Assembly: GCA_041547565.1 (NCBI GenBank)
Contig: JBFEUI010000003.1
Location: forward strand, 1 to 50,554
Direction of reading: 5' to 3'
From: JBFEUI01 sp041547565
GTDB taxonomy: Bacteria > Pseudomonadota > Gammaproteobacteria > Thiohalomonadales > Thiohalomonadaceae
DNA length: 50,554 nt
Position numbers and translations under genes: made by a program
The notes under the pieces: generated by a model
What the model was told of the DNA's origin: nothing
The model's input: the letters and a program-made list of their open reading frames with translations, nothing else
Database searches by the model: none
Part shown: in pieces, positions 41,290-50,147 of the stretch
Position numbering within the stretch: the stretch's first letter is position 1
How the letters are laid out: the number at the start of each line of letters is the position of its first letter

Positions 41290-43986
41290 ATGGTTACAAA
41301 AATTCTGAGCAAGATTTTCGGCAGCCGTAATGATCGTATGGTCAAGCGGTTGCGCCGTAGAGTAGAGCAGATCAATGCGCTGGAGCCGGAACTCGAGCAA
41401 TTGAGCGATGAGGAACTGCGGGCCAGGACAGACAATTTTCGCCAGCGCCTGGCGGACGGTGCAAGCCTGGACGAGCTTCTGCCGGAAGCGTTCGCTGTTG
41501 TCCGCGAGGCAGGCAAGCGTGTCTTCGGGATGCGTCACTACGATGTGCAGATGATAGGTGGCATGGTCCTGCACCAGGGCAAGATCGCAGAAATGCGCAC
41601 CGGTGAAGGCAAAACCCTGGTGGCAACACTCGCCGCTTATCTCAATGCCTTGAGCGGTAAAGGGGTGCACGTCATTACCGTTAACGATTACCTCGCCAGG
41701 CGTGATGCGGAGTGGATGGGCAAACTGTACCGTTTCCTGGGATTGACGACCGGCGTGATTGTCGGCGGCCTGGAGAACGAGGCGCGCCGCGAGGCCTATG
41801 CGGCCGATATCACTTACGGCACCAACAATGAATTTGGCTTTGACTATCTGCGCGACAACATGGCCTTCAGCGTGGAAGAGAAAGTACAGCGCGGACTCAA
41901 CTTTGCCATCATCGATGAGGTTGATTCGATACTGATCGATGAGGCGCGTACGCCGCTCATTATCTCCGGTCCAACCGAGGACAGTACCGAACTCTATTAC
42001 AAAATCAACCAGTTGGTGCCCAGTCTGGAACGTCAGCAGGAGGAAGAGGGCCCGGGTGATTTTTCTGTCGATGAGAAGGCCAAACAGATCTACCTGACCG
42101 AAGAGGGGCATCAGCGGGTTGAGGAAATGATGACCGAAGCCGGTCTGCTGAGTGAGGGGGAGAGCCTGTACGATGCGGCCAACATCGGACTGATGCATCA
42201 TCTCAATGCCGCGCTGCGTGCCCATGTGTTGTACCAGCGTGATGTGGATTACATCGTGCAGGACAACCAGATTGTCATCGTCGATGAGTTCACCGGACGG
42301 ACGATGCCGGGACGGCGTTGGTCCGATGGTCTGCACCAGGCGGTCGAGGCCAAGGAGGGCGTTACGATCCAGAACGAGAACCAGACCCTGGCCTCGATCA
42401 CCTTTCAGAACTACTTCCGTCTTTACGAACGCCTCTCGGGCATGACCGGTACAGCGGATACCGAGGCCTATGAGTTGCAGCAGATCTACAACCTGGAGGT
42501 AGTGGTCATCCCGACGCACAAGCCGATGGTGCGCAACGACATGGGCGATCTGATCTATCTGACTACCCAGGAAAAATTCAACGCCATTATTGATGACATC
42601 AAGGACTGTAATCGGCGCGGCCAACCGGTGCTGGTCGGTACCACCTCTATCGAGGCCTCGGAGTACCTGTCCGAGAAACTGAAAAAGTCCAAGATCCAGC
42701 ACGAGGTGCTGAATGCCAAGCAGCATGAGCGCGAGGCCGAGATTGTGGTGCAGGCCGGTCAGCCCGGTGCCGTGACGATTGCGACCAATATGGCCGGTCG
42801 CGGCACCGATATCGTGCTGGGCGGTAATTTCCAGCCCGAAATCGATGCCCTGGGCGAGGATGCCGATGAGGTGGCCAGGCAGGAGGTGATGGATGCATGG
42901 CGACAGCGCCATGAGCAGGTTCTCGAGGCGGGCGGCCTGCATATTGTTGGCACCGAGCGCCACGAGTCACGGCGTATCGACAACCAGCTGCGTGGCCGTT
43001 CCGGCCGTCAGGGCGATCCCGGTTCAACCCGTTTCTATCTGTCGCTGGAAGACAATCTGATGCGCATCTTCGCCTCCGATCGGGTGGCCGGCATTATGCA
43101 GAAACTGGGCATGCAGGAAGGCGAGGCAATTGAACATCCGTGGGTATCGCGTGCAATAGAGAATGCTCAGCGCAAGGTCGAGGGGCACAACTTCGATATC
43201 CGGAAGCAGTTGCTCGAATACGACGATGTCGCCAACGACCAGCGCAAGGTGATCTACGAGCAGCGCAATGAACTGATGGCCGAGGATGACATCTCCGATA
43301 TTATCAAGGCCATACGCCATGATGTGCTGAATGACTTTATCGACGGTTACATCGCGCCTCAGAGCATGGAGGAGCAGTGGGATGTTTCCGGTCTGTGCGA
43401 GGGGCTGGAACACGAATTTGCATTGCAACTCGATATCCAGGCTTGGCTCGATGCGGATGACAACCTGCACGAGGAGACACTGAGAGAGCGTATCGTCGAG
43501 GAGGCCGAGAAGGCCTACGCTGAAAAAGAGGCGCTGACCAGCAGCGAAACGCTACGTCACTTCGAGAAGGCCATCATGCTGCAGGTGCTCGATGGCCTGT
43601 GGAAGGAACACCTTGCTGCGATGGATCATTTGCGACAGGGCATTCACCTGCGTGGCTATGCCCAGAAGAATCCCAAGCAGGAGTACAAGCGTGAGGCGTT
43701 TGAGCTGTTTAGCGACCTGCTGGAGCGCATCAAGCAGGAAGTGATCAAGGTGTTGTCAAAGGTGCAGGTCAGGGCGGAGGAGGATGTGCAGGCTGTTGAA
43801 GAGCAGCGCCGTCACCAGGTGCCTGTCGAGTATCAGCATGAAGAGGTCTCTGTCATGGGCGGGGGAGACAGCCAGGAGGAGGAACATACCCCGTTTGTAC
43901 GCGAGGGTCGCAAGGTCGGCAGGAATGAGCCCTGCCCCTGTGGTTCCGGCAAGAAATTCAAGCAGTGCCACGGTAAGCTCGCCTGA
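41290..43986 (+). CDS. secA: preprotein translocase ATPase SecA
   Basis: SecA drives protein export through SecYEG. The 898-residue protein has Walker A MRTGEGKTLVATL, the DEVD box IIDEVDSILIDEAR, GFDYLRDNM, and helicase segment VTIATNMAGRGTDIVLGG. The C terminus carries the SecB- and lipid-binding zinc motif CPCGSGKKFKQCH. ATG 41290 follows AAGGACA. TAGAAT at 41211 is a possible -10. No secM-like gene precedes it, so the SecM arrest control of E. coli seems absent. Confidence 0.97.
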   Translation: MVTKILSKIFGSRNDRMVKRLRRRVEQINALEPELEQLSDEELRARTDNFRQRLADGASLDELLPEAFAVVREAGKRVFGMRHYDVQMIGGMVLHQGKIAEMRTGEGKTLVATLAAYLNALSGKGVHVITVNDYLARRDAEWMGKLYRFLGLTTGVIVGGLENEARREAYAADITYGTNNEFGFDYLRDNMAFSVEEKVQRGLNFAIIDEVDSILIDEARTPLIISGPTEDSTELYYKINQLVPSLERQQEEEGPGDFSVDEKAKQIYLTEEGHQRVEEMMTEAGLLSEGESLYDAANIGLMHHLNAALRAHVLYQRDVDYIVQDNQIVIVDEFTGRTMPGRRWSDGLHQAVEAKEGVTIQNENQTLASITFQNYFRLYERLSGMTGTADTEAYELQQIYNLEVVVIPTHKPMVRNDMGDLIYLTTQEKFNAIIDDIKDCNRRGQPVLVGTTSIEASEYLSEKLKKSKIQHEVLNAKQHEREAEIVVQAGQPGAVTIATNMAGRGTDIVLGGNFQPEIDALGEDADEVARQEVMDAWRQRHEQVLEAGGLHIVGTERHESRRIDNQLRGRSGRQGDPGSTRFYLSLEDNLMRIFASDRVAGIMQKLGMQEGEAIEHPWVSRAIENAQRKVEGHNFDIRKQLLEYDDVANDQRKVIYEQRNELMAEDDISDIIKAIRHDVLNDFIDGYIAPQSMEEQWDVSGLCEGLEHEFALQLDIQAWLDADDNLHEETLRERIVEEAEKAYAEKEALTSSETLRHFEKAIMLQVLDGLWKEHLAAMDHLRQGIHLRGYAQKNPKQEYKREAFELFSDLLERIKQEVIKVLSKVQVRAEEDVQAVEEQRRHQVPVEYQHEEVSVMGGGDSQEEEHTPFVREGRKVGRNEPCPCGSGKKFKQCHGKLA

Positions 43987-44017
43987 TGCTAGAGCAGACT
44001 GTAAAGAGGGTTAACGC

Positions 44018-45232
44018 ATGGCGGTAGGTACTGGTGTGCTGCCGCGACTGTTGCCCGTGTCCGGTATTCGTATCGGTGTTGCAGAGGCCGGGATCAAGTA
44101 TGAGGGACGGCGTGATCTGGTGGTGTTCGAGCTGGCCGCAGGCAGCCATGTCGCCGGTGTGTTTACCCGCAATGCATTCTGTGCCGCCCCCGTTACCCTG
44201 GCAAAGGCGCATCTGGAGACGGGTGCGCCGCGTTATATGCTAATCAACACCGGTAATGCGAATGCGGGTACCGGGGAGCAGGGCATGAAGGATGCGGTTG
44301 CTACCTGCCAGGCACTTGCTGATCACGTCGACGCTGCAGTTGAAAAGGTTCTGCCCTTTTCCACCGGGGTGATCGGTGAAACACTGCCTGTGGATAAAAT
44401 CATTGCCGCCATTCCAACCGCCTGTGAACGCCTCGCTGAAGATAACTGGGAGGCGGCCGCCCACGGCATACTCACTACCGATACGGTACCCAAGGGTGTT
44501 ACGCGTCAGCTGGAGATAGAGGGGCGGAGCATCACCGTGACCGGCATTGCCAAGGGCTCGGGAATGATTCGCCCTGACATGGCCACCATGCTGGCCTATG
44601 TGGCAACCGATGCGCAAGTGGAGCAGTCTGTGCTGCAGGAGGTATTGGCACGGGCCGTATCACATTCATTCAACCGCACCAGCGTGGATGGCGATACCTC
44701 GACCAACGATGCCTGCATGCTTGTCGCGAGCGGGCAAAGCGGTGTTTCTATTACGGCCGCCAGCCCCGCGTTTGAGGCATTTCAACAGGTTATCAGCGAG
44801 GTTTGTGAGGCACTGGCGCAGGCGATAGTGCGTGATGGCGAGGGGGCTACAAAACTGATCACGGTCGAGGTGAGCGGCGGCAGGGATGAGCATGAGTGCG
44901 AGCAGGTGGCGTTCACCATTGCGCATTCGCCACTGGTTAAAACGGCGTTCTTCGCCAGCGATCCGAACTGGGGGCGCATCCTCGCGGCCGTCGGGCGTGC
45001 AGGTGTCGAGCAGCTTGATCTTAATGCAGTCACTATTCATCTCGGCGATGTCTGCATTGTGCGTGACGGCGGCCGTTCCGGCGACTACCGCGAAGAGCTG
45101 GGGCAGGCGGTGATGGATCAGGATGAAATTACGGTACGGGTTGATCTGGCGCGTGGTGCGGCTGCGGTGAAGGTCTGGACCTGTGATTTCTCCTACGATT
45201 ATGTGCGCATTAATGCCGAATACCGGACGTGA
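44018..45232 (+). CDS. argJ: bifunctional glutamate N-acetyltransferase/ornithine acetyltransferase ArgJ
   Basis: ArgJ recycles the acetyl group in arginine synthesis by transfer from N-acetylornithine to glutamate. The 404-residue precursor has KGSGMIRPDMATMLAYVATD, in which the chain is self-cleaved before the Thr of the ATML motif that becomes the nucleophile. Other hallmarks: TGNANAGTGEQG, FSTGVIGE, SVDGDTSTND and SDPNWGRILAAVGR. It starts 31 bases after secA and is likely downstream in the same transcript. Confidence 0.97.
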   Translation: MAVGTGVLPRLLPVSGIRIGVAEAGIKYEGRRDLVVFELAAGSHVAGVFTRNAFCAAPVTLAKAHLETGAPRYMLINTGNANAGTGEQGMKDAVATCQALADHVDAAVEKVLPFSTGVIGETLPVDKIIAAIPTACERLAEDNWEAAAHGILTTDTVPKGVTRQLEIEGRSITVTGIAKGSGMIRPDMATMLAYVATDAQVEQSVLQEVLARAVSHSFNRTSVDGDTSTNDACMLVASGQSGVSITAASPAFEAFQQVISEVCEALAQAIVRDGEGATKLITVEVSGGRDEHECEQVAFTIAHSPLVKTAFFASDPNWGRILAAVGRAGVEQLDLNAVTIHLGDVCIVRDGGRSGDYREELGQAVMDQDEITVRVDLARGAAAVKVWTCDFSYDYVRINAEYRT

Positions 45233-45303
45233 AACAAGGGGAACGGGTGAGTCGGTAAATTGATGCGTTTAGGTATATCGATGAATTGGTGTTAGCGTTC
45301 TGG

Positions 45304-45335
45304 CCATTCACCCATCCACCTATCCACCCATCCAC
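45304..45335 (+). repeat. tandem octamer repeat, four copies
   Basis: CCATTCAC, CCATCCAC, CTATCCAC and CCATCCAC follow each other exactly in phase from 45304 to 45335, an 8-base tandem repeat with single-base changes. It is pyrimidine-rich on the plus strand (G-rich on the minus strand) and ends 27 bases before the Nudix gene start, where no Shine-Dalgarno site is visible. Confidence 0.7.
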
Positions 45336-45362
45336 ACACTAATCCTCTCACCCATTTATCCT

Positions 45363-46328
45363 ATGCCTTCTTACCCCGATCATCTTCATGTCGCGGTGGC
45401 GGTTATTTTCAATGACCGGGGAGAGGTGTTGATTGCCAGGCGTGCCGAGCATCTACACCAGGGCGGGTTGTGGGAGTTTCCCGGCGGCAAGGTTGAAGCG
45501 CTGGAGTCGGTACAGCAGGCGCTGCGGCGCGAACTGGACGAGGAACTGGGCATTACCCCCTGCGAGGCCCGTCCGCTGATACGAATCCCCTATCAATACC
45601 CCGATCGCAAGGTGCTACTCGATGTCTGGCGCGTAACGCGGTTTGACGGTGAGGCTCACGGCAGGGAGGGGCAGGCGGTTGCCTGGGTGAAGCCGGAAGC
45701 ATTACCGAACTACGCCTTTCCAGCCGCCAACCACCCCATCATGACTGCCGCACGGCTTCCTGATCGTTATCTGATTACCCCTGAGCCGGGCCCCAGGAAA
45801 AACTGGCGGGACTTTCTTCTATCCCTGGAACGTTCGCTCGATAGCGGGATCCGGTTGGTTCAGTACCGCGCCAAGGGTCTGGCCGTGGTGGATTACACTG
45901 ACCTGGCCAGGGAGGTCGTGAGCCTGTGCCGGGAAAGGGAGACGCATGTACTACTCAATAGTGAGCCGGAGCGTGTGCTGGAACTGGGTGCTGACGGCGT
46001 GCATCTTACCGGCACTCGACTCGGTTCGCTAACAGAGCGGCCGCTGCCGAAGGAGTTCTGGGTGGCGGCCTCCTGCCATACTGAAGCGGATCTGGCACTG
46101 GCAGCTGCACTTAGTGTCGATTTTGCAGTGCTGTCGCCGGTTAAATGGACCGCGTCCCACCCGGAGTCCGAGCCTATGGGGTGGGAACGGTTTCATGCGC
46201 TGACAGATAAAGCTGGCTTGCCGGTATTTGCGCTGGGCGGTGTCTCACCGGATGACCTTGAGGAAGCCTGGGTGCATGGCGCGCAGGGGATTTCGGCGAT
46301 ACGCGGGCTGTGGAAGAGTCGCCGTTAG
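45363..46328 (+). CDS. Nudix hydrolase fused to a ThiE-like (thiamine phosphate synthase) domain
   Basis: A 321-residue two-domain protein. The N-terminal part is MutT-like: GGLWEFPGGKVEALESVQQ holds the Nudix box at 42-64 (G42, E48, R56, E57, E60, E61, G63), and MutT removes oxidised GTP. The C-terminal part (about 135-320) resembles thiamine phosphate synthase: QYRAKGL, ADGVHLTGTRLGSL, AASCHTEADLALAA, FAVLSPVKWTAS and PVFALGGVSPDDL. Such fusions occur next to argJ in several gammaproteobacteria. Whether the ThiE-like part is active is unclear. No Shine-Dalgarno site is seen before ATG; the leader is a repeat. Confidence 0.88.
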   Translation: MPSYPDHLHVAVAVIFNDRGEVLIARRAEHLHQGGLWEFPGGKVEALESVQQALRRELDEELGITPCEARPLIRIPYQYPDRKVLLDVWRVTRFDGEAHGREGQAVAWVKPEALPNYAFPAANHPIMTAARLPDRYLITPEPGPRKNWRDFLLSLERSLDSGIRLVQYRAKGLAVVDYTDLAREVVSLCRERETHVLLNSEPERVLELGADGVHLTGTRLGSLTERPLPKEFWVAASCHTEADLALAAALSVDFAVLSPVKWTASHPESEPMGWERFHALTDKAGLPVFALGGVSPDDLEEAWVHGAQGISAIRGLWKSRR

Positions 46329-46519
46329 TTACCGCTGTCCTCGTCCTCTTTGGTCCAGGGATTGACCGGCTGACCGGGTATGCGGTGATTGCCCTCTGCC
46401 CATTCGCCCAGATCGATCAGTTTGCAACGTTCGCTGCAAAAGGGGCGCCAGGGATTCTTCGCTGACCATTCGACCGCCTTGTTGCATGTCGGACAATTGA
46501 CCACCTTTTTTTTATTCAT
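46325..46519 (-). CDS. yacG: DNA gyrase inhibitor YacG (zinc protein)
   Basis: YacG is a small zinc protein that inhibits DNA gyrase in E. coli. The 64-residue protein starts MNKKKVVNCPTC; cysteines C9, C12, C28 and C32 (CPTC and CSERC) form the zinc site, followed by LIDLGEWAEGNHRIPG. ATG 46519 overlaps the zapD stop (ATGA), so coupling is expected, and TTG 46528 is rejected. It converges with the Nudix gene with a 4-base overlap. Confidence 0.92.
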   Translation of the reverse strand: MNKKKVVNCPTCNKAVEWSAKNPWRPFCSERCKLIDLGEWAEGNHRIPGQPVNPWTKEDEDSGN

Positions 46520-47283
46520 AGACTGCAACAGCTTAACTTGAAGTGAACATCGTCGGGTGTCTGCACGGGGCGACCTTCGCTGGTTTCCAGGAAACGGATG
46601 GTGAAGCGGTGTTTGCCGCCGCTGATTTCAGCGTAGTAGCTGGCTTCATGGGACAGGGCGATACGGATCATGTGATAAGGGATCGCGGCATCCAGGTTTT
46701 GCTGATAACCGCCGCCTTGCGCGGTTACTTGTCTGGGTTCGGCGCTGTTGCGGATTAACTTCAAAAGCAGTTCAACCGCCTGCCTTATCGCATCCAGTGA
46801 ATTATACCAGCGGCTGATGTCCTCGTTTCGCCGCTCCGCATTCTGGTGCAGCCACTGGTGAAAAGCGGGCAGGTCGAAGTCACAGGTCCCGCCTGGTATG
46901 GCGCTTCGCTGGCGGATAGCGCCTAGAAAGTCATCATCACGCAGTGACTGGCCTAGCTGCCCTTTCAGTTCATGCAGTGATTTGGTCACGCTTTCCAGTG
47001 CACGCAGAATCGATTTGAGACGTTCGTGATCGACGCCTGGATGTTGCATGTGCTGGGAGAGGTTTGAGATGGCACGCTCAGACTCTTTAATCAGTTCTGT
47101 TTTCAGATCGCCCCGTGAAAACAGGTCAAGGATGTCCATCAGTGTGGTGACAAATACGCGACTGTCCCAGACCGAGGCCTGACCGCTTTTGAAGTGGCGC
47201 ATTTGCTCGAAAAGATGCTCCAGGCGCATCAGTGTGCGCACCCTTTCATTCAACGGGTGTTCGTAAATGACAGGTTTGGACAC
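46516..47283 (-). CDS. zapD: Z-ring associated protein ZapD
   Basis: ZapD binds and bundles FtsZ filaments and helps Z-ring assembly. The 255-residue protein (E. coli 247) starts VSKPVIYEHPLNERVRTLMRLEHLF, the conserved start, with LPAFHQWLH, ISRWYNSLDAI and NLDAAIPYHMIRI later. GTG 47283 is preceded by GGGAGGTG at good spacing; a longer reading from 47337 has no such site. It shares the transcript with yacG and coaE, the usual order. Confidence 0.93.
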   Translation of the reverse strand: MSKPVIYEHPLNERVRTLMRLEHLFEQMRHFKSGQASVWDSRVFVTTLMDILDLFSRGDLKTELIKESERAISNLSQHMQHPGVDHERLKSILRALESVTKSLHELKGQLGQSLRDDDFLGAIRQRSAIPGGTCDFDLPAFHQWLHQNAERRNEDISRWYNSLDAIRQAVELLLKLIRNSAEPRQVTAQGGGYQQNLDAAIPYHMIRIALSHEASYYAEISGGKHRFTIRFLETSEGRPVQTPDDVHFKLSCCSL

Positions 47284-47381
47284 GGCACCTCCCTCGCTAT
47301 TAATCCATATTGTCGTAGAAGAGGGGGAATATGACAACGTTCCGGCTGGAATCGTTATTCGGCCAAACAGTTCAGGCGCAT

Positions 47382-47984
47382 TCAGCTGTTGGAGGCCAAC
47401 TCGATGTATTGCCGATGCAGTGCGTCGACGCGGGTCAGCAACTCATCGGGATCGCCAGTGTTTTCAATGATGTCATCCGCGGCAGAAATGCGTCTTGCTC
47501 GATCGAACTGGGTTGCCATGATGGCCAGAATTTCATTTTCACTCAGGCCGCTGCGGGCTACGGTTCGTGTAATCTGTTGTTCGGGCGTGCAGTCGATTAC
47601 CAGCACGCGGTCGACGAGTCTGCCCCAACCCTGCTCGTATAGCAGCGGGATTGCAAAGATACAGTAGGGTGCATCGTGTGCCTTTTCCGCACGCTCAAGC
47701 ATCTCCTGTTTTATCAGGGGGTGGAGGATGCTCTCAAGGCGTTCCCGTGCGGCAGCATCGGCAAATACGTGCGAGCGCAATTTCGCCCGATCCAGGCAGC
47801 CATCAGGCTGAATGAAGTCTTCGCCAAACGTGGCTTTAATGCTAGCCAGGGCCTGCTGACCGGGCCGTACCAGTTCATGTGCAATCGTATCGGTGTCGAT
47901 AACGGGAATGCCAAGTTCGGCAAAGAGATTACCTACCGTGCTTTTACCGCAGCCGATTCCACCTGTAAGTCCGATCTTCAGCAT
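47382..47984 (-). CDS. coaE: dephospho-CoA kinase
   Basis: CoaE phosphorylates dephospho-CoA, the last step of coenzyme A synthesis. The 200-residue protein has the P-loop GLTGGIGCGKSTVGNLFAELG, VIDTDTIAHELV, LHPLIKQEM and the lid IPLLYEQGW. It lies between pilD and zapD, a conserved gammaproteobacterial arrangement (pilBCD-coaE-zapD-yacG). ATG 47984 is used. Confidence 0.96.
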   Translation of the reverse strand: MLKIGLTGGIGCGKSTVGNLFAELGIPVIDTDTIAHELVRPGQQALASIKATFGEDFIQPDGCLDRAKLRSHVFADAAARERLESILHPLIKQEMLERAEKAHDAPYCIFAIPLLYEQGWGRLVDRVLVIDCTPEQQITRTVARSGLSENEILAIMATQFDRARRISAADDIIENTGDPDELLTRVDALHRQYIELASNS

Positions 47985-48023
47985 TGGGAGATTGCGGTTC
48001 GTGGTCCACCACGAAAGAGTGGA

Positions 48024-48902
48024 TCAGGCCGGTGTGATCCAGTTGATGTAAGCACTGACAATGGCATCACCCCAGAGCAGTGCAATCCAGCCGGCGGCCG
48101 CCAGATAGGGACCGAAAGGGATGGGGATATTGCGGTCGCGCCCACGAAACAGAATCAGGCTGACACCTACGACGGCCCCGACAATGGATGAGAGGATGAT
48201 GACCAGGGGCAGCTGTTGCCACCCCATCCAGGCACCGAGCAGTGCGAGCAGCTTGAAGTCGCCGTAACCCATGCCCTCTTTGCCGGTTAATAGTTTGAAG
48301 ACATGGTAGACCAGCCACAGTGACAGGTATCCGGCAACCGCCCCAATCACACTCGCCTGGATGTCCACGTAGACAGCGCTAAGGCCGAGCAGGATGCCCA
48401 GCCACAAAAAGGGCAGGGTGATGTCATCGGGCAGCAAGGTGGTGTCAAAGTCGATCATGCTGAGCGTGATGAGTGCCCAGGTGAGTAAAACAGCAAACAG
48501 CGCCTGTTCGCTGACACCGAAACGCCAGGCAACGACGACACTGAGCAGCGCGGTTACAGATTCAATGATGGGGTAACGGGGGGATATCGGCTCACCGCAA
48601 TGCTTGCAGCGGCCCTTCTGCAGCAAATAGCTGATGACCGGTATATTCTCCAGTGCGCCGATAGGATGCTTGCAGTGGGGGCAGCGCGAGCGCGGGGCGA
48701 TCAGGTTAAGTGTTTCGCTATCCACCGGCGCATCGAGTTCCAGGATTTCAGAGCACTGCTGCTTCCAGGAACGCTGCATCATCAGCGGCAGACGATGGAT
48801 GACAACGTTGAGGAAGCTGCCAATGGCTAGCGACAGGACAAAAACCGATAAAAGGTAAAAGGCTGTGTTCTGTTGCAGAACAGTGAGGATGTTCTCGAGC
48901 AC
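48024..48902 (-). CDS. pilD: type IV prepilin peptidase/N-methyltransferase PilD
   Basis: PilD cleaves the leader of type IV prepilins and pseudopilins and methylates the new N terminus. The 292-residue polytopic protein has the GSFLNVVIHRLP segment, two CxxC pairs of the cytoplasmic zinc-binding domain (CPHC and CKHC), and the two aspartates of the active site: SMIDFDTTLLPD and GYGDFKLLA. GTG 48902 is chosen since GAGAAG precedes it and the hydrophobic first helix starts soon after; a start at 48974 adds an unconserved segment. Confidence 0.93.
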   Translation of the reverse strand: MLENILTVLQQNTAFYLLSVFVLSLAIGSFLNVVIHRLPLMMQRSWKQQCSEILELDAPVDSETLNLIAPRSRCPHCKHPIGALENIPVISYLLQKGRCKHCGEPISPRYPIIESVTALLSVVVAWRFGVSEQALFAVLLTWALITLSMIDFDTTLLPDDITLPFLWLGILLGLSAVYVDIQASVIGAVAGYLSLWLVYHVFKLLTGKEGMGYGDFKLLALLGAWMGWQQLPLVIILSSIVGAVVGVSLILFRGRDRNIPIPFGPYLAAAGWIALLWGDAIVSAYINWITPA

Positions 48903-48924
48903 GATATCTTCTCGTTGTTGTTGA

Positions 48925-50145
48925 TTAAACCACCTGACCCATCTTGAATATCGGCAGGTACATGGCGATAACAAGCGTGCCCACCAGGCCGCCCAGAACG
49001 GCCATGATCAGGGGTTCCAGCAGGCTGCTCAGGGCATCGACCGCATCGTCCACCTCCGCCTCGTAGAAGTCGGCAACCTTGCCGAGCATGGTATCGAGGG
49101 AGCCAGCCTCTTCACCGATAGCCACCATCTGTATAACCATATTGGGAAAGACGTTCGTGTGTTGCATTGAGTCGGTCAACGATGTACCGGTGGAGACCTC
49201 GTCGCGCATGGTCAGGATAGCCGAACCATAGACGATGTTGCCCACGGCACCGGCAACCGATTCCAGTGCCTCGACAAGGGGAACACCCGCTGCAAACATC
49301 GTCGCAGTCGTTCTGGCATAGCGTGCCAGTGCGGCCTTGGTAAGTATGTCGCCGATGACAGGAATTTTCAGGGAGAAGCGGTCAAGGGCATGCTGCATTG
49401 GCACGGAACGTTTCTTCGCTTCGAGAAATGCGTATATGCCCAGTCCTAGGCCGCCAAAGATGGCCCACCACCATTCCTGGAATATTTGGGAAAGAGCGAT
49501 GACTGCCAGTGTAAGGGCGGGCAGGTCTGCGCCGAAACCCGCAAAAAGCGTTTGAAACTGTGGAATAACAAATATCAGGAGGATGGCGGAAATGATAAAT
49601 GCAACGACCAGTACGGCGGTAGGGTAGAATAACGCTTTTTTAACCTTTGACTTGATGGCCTCGGTCTTTTCCTTGTAGCTGGCGATCTTGTCCAGCAGCG
49701 TCTCGAGAATACCCGCCTGCTCACCGGCATGGACCAGATTGCACGTGAGCTGATCAAATTGTAGAGGGTGCTTGCGCATGGCGTCGGCCAGGGTACTTCC
49801 CCCTTCAACACTGGCCTTAACGGCAGTCACCAGTTCACGCATGCTCGGATTGTCGTGGCCCTTGGCAATGATCTCGAAGGATTGGACCAGTGGCACGCCC
49901 GAAGACATCATGGTGGCCATTTGACGCGAGAAAACAGCGATATCCTTTGGTGTGATCTTCTGTTTTCTTTTACCGAACAACGGCTTGGGCTTTTTCTTTA
50001 CCTTCAGCGGGTTGATGCCCTGCCTGCGCAATTCGGCCTTCACCATGGAGACATTCTGCCCGGCGAGTTCCCCCTTGACACGTTGTCCCTTTTTATTCGT
50101 TCCTTCCCACGTAAAGGTATCTTGTTTTGCCGCCTTTTCCGCCAT
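48925..50145 (-). CDS. pilC: type IV pilus inner-membrane platform protein PilC
   Basis: PilC is the platform protein on which the PilB motor assembles pilin. The 406-residue GspF-family protein has two repeats of the GspF cytoplasmic domain and three membrane helices (AVLVVAFIISAILLIFVIPQF, the IFGGLGLGIYAFL helix, and AVLGGLVGTLVIAMYLPIF at the C terminus). Family segments: FSRQMATMMSSGVPLVQSFEI and ARTTATMFAAGVPLVEALE. It lies 2 bases after pilB. Confidence 0.96.
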   Translation of the reverse strand: MAEKAAKQDTFTWEGTNKKGQRVKGELAGQNVSMVKAELRRQGINPLKVKKKPKPLFGKRKQKITPKDIAVFSRQMATMMSSGVPLVQSFEIIAKGHDNPSMRELVTAVKASVEGGSTLADAMRKHPLQFDQLTCNLVHAGEQAGILETLLDKIASYKEKTEAIKSKVKKALFYPTAVLVVAFIISAILLIFVIPQFQTLFAGFGADLPALTLAVIALSQIFQEWWWAIFGGLGLGIYAFLEAKKRSVPMQHALDRFSLKIPVIGDILTKAALARYARTTATMFAAGVPLVEALESVAGAVGNIVYGSAILTMRDEVSTGTSLTDSMQHTNVFPNMVIQMVAIGEEAGSLDTMLGKVADFYEAEVDDAVDALSSLLEPLIMAVLGGLVGTLVIAMYLPIFKMGQVV

Positions 50146-50147
50146 TG

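Noticed and set aside
41284..42963. Long minus-strand reading frame (559 codons) over secA
   Set aside because: Shadow of secA, with no family-like residues.
45304..45335. CRISPR-like or IS-end explanation for the octamer repeat
   Set aside because: Units are 8 bases with no spacers, no inverted ends and no transposase nearby.
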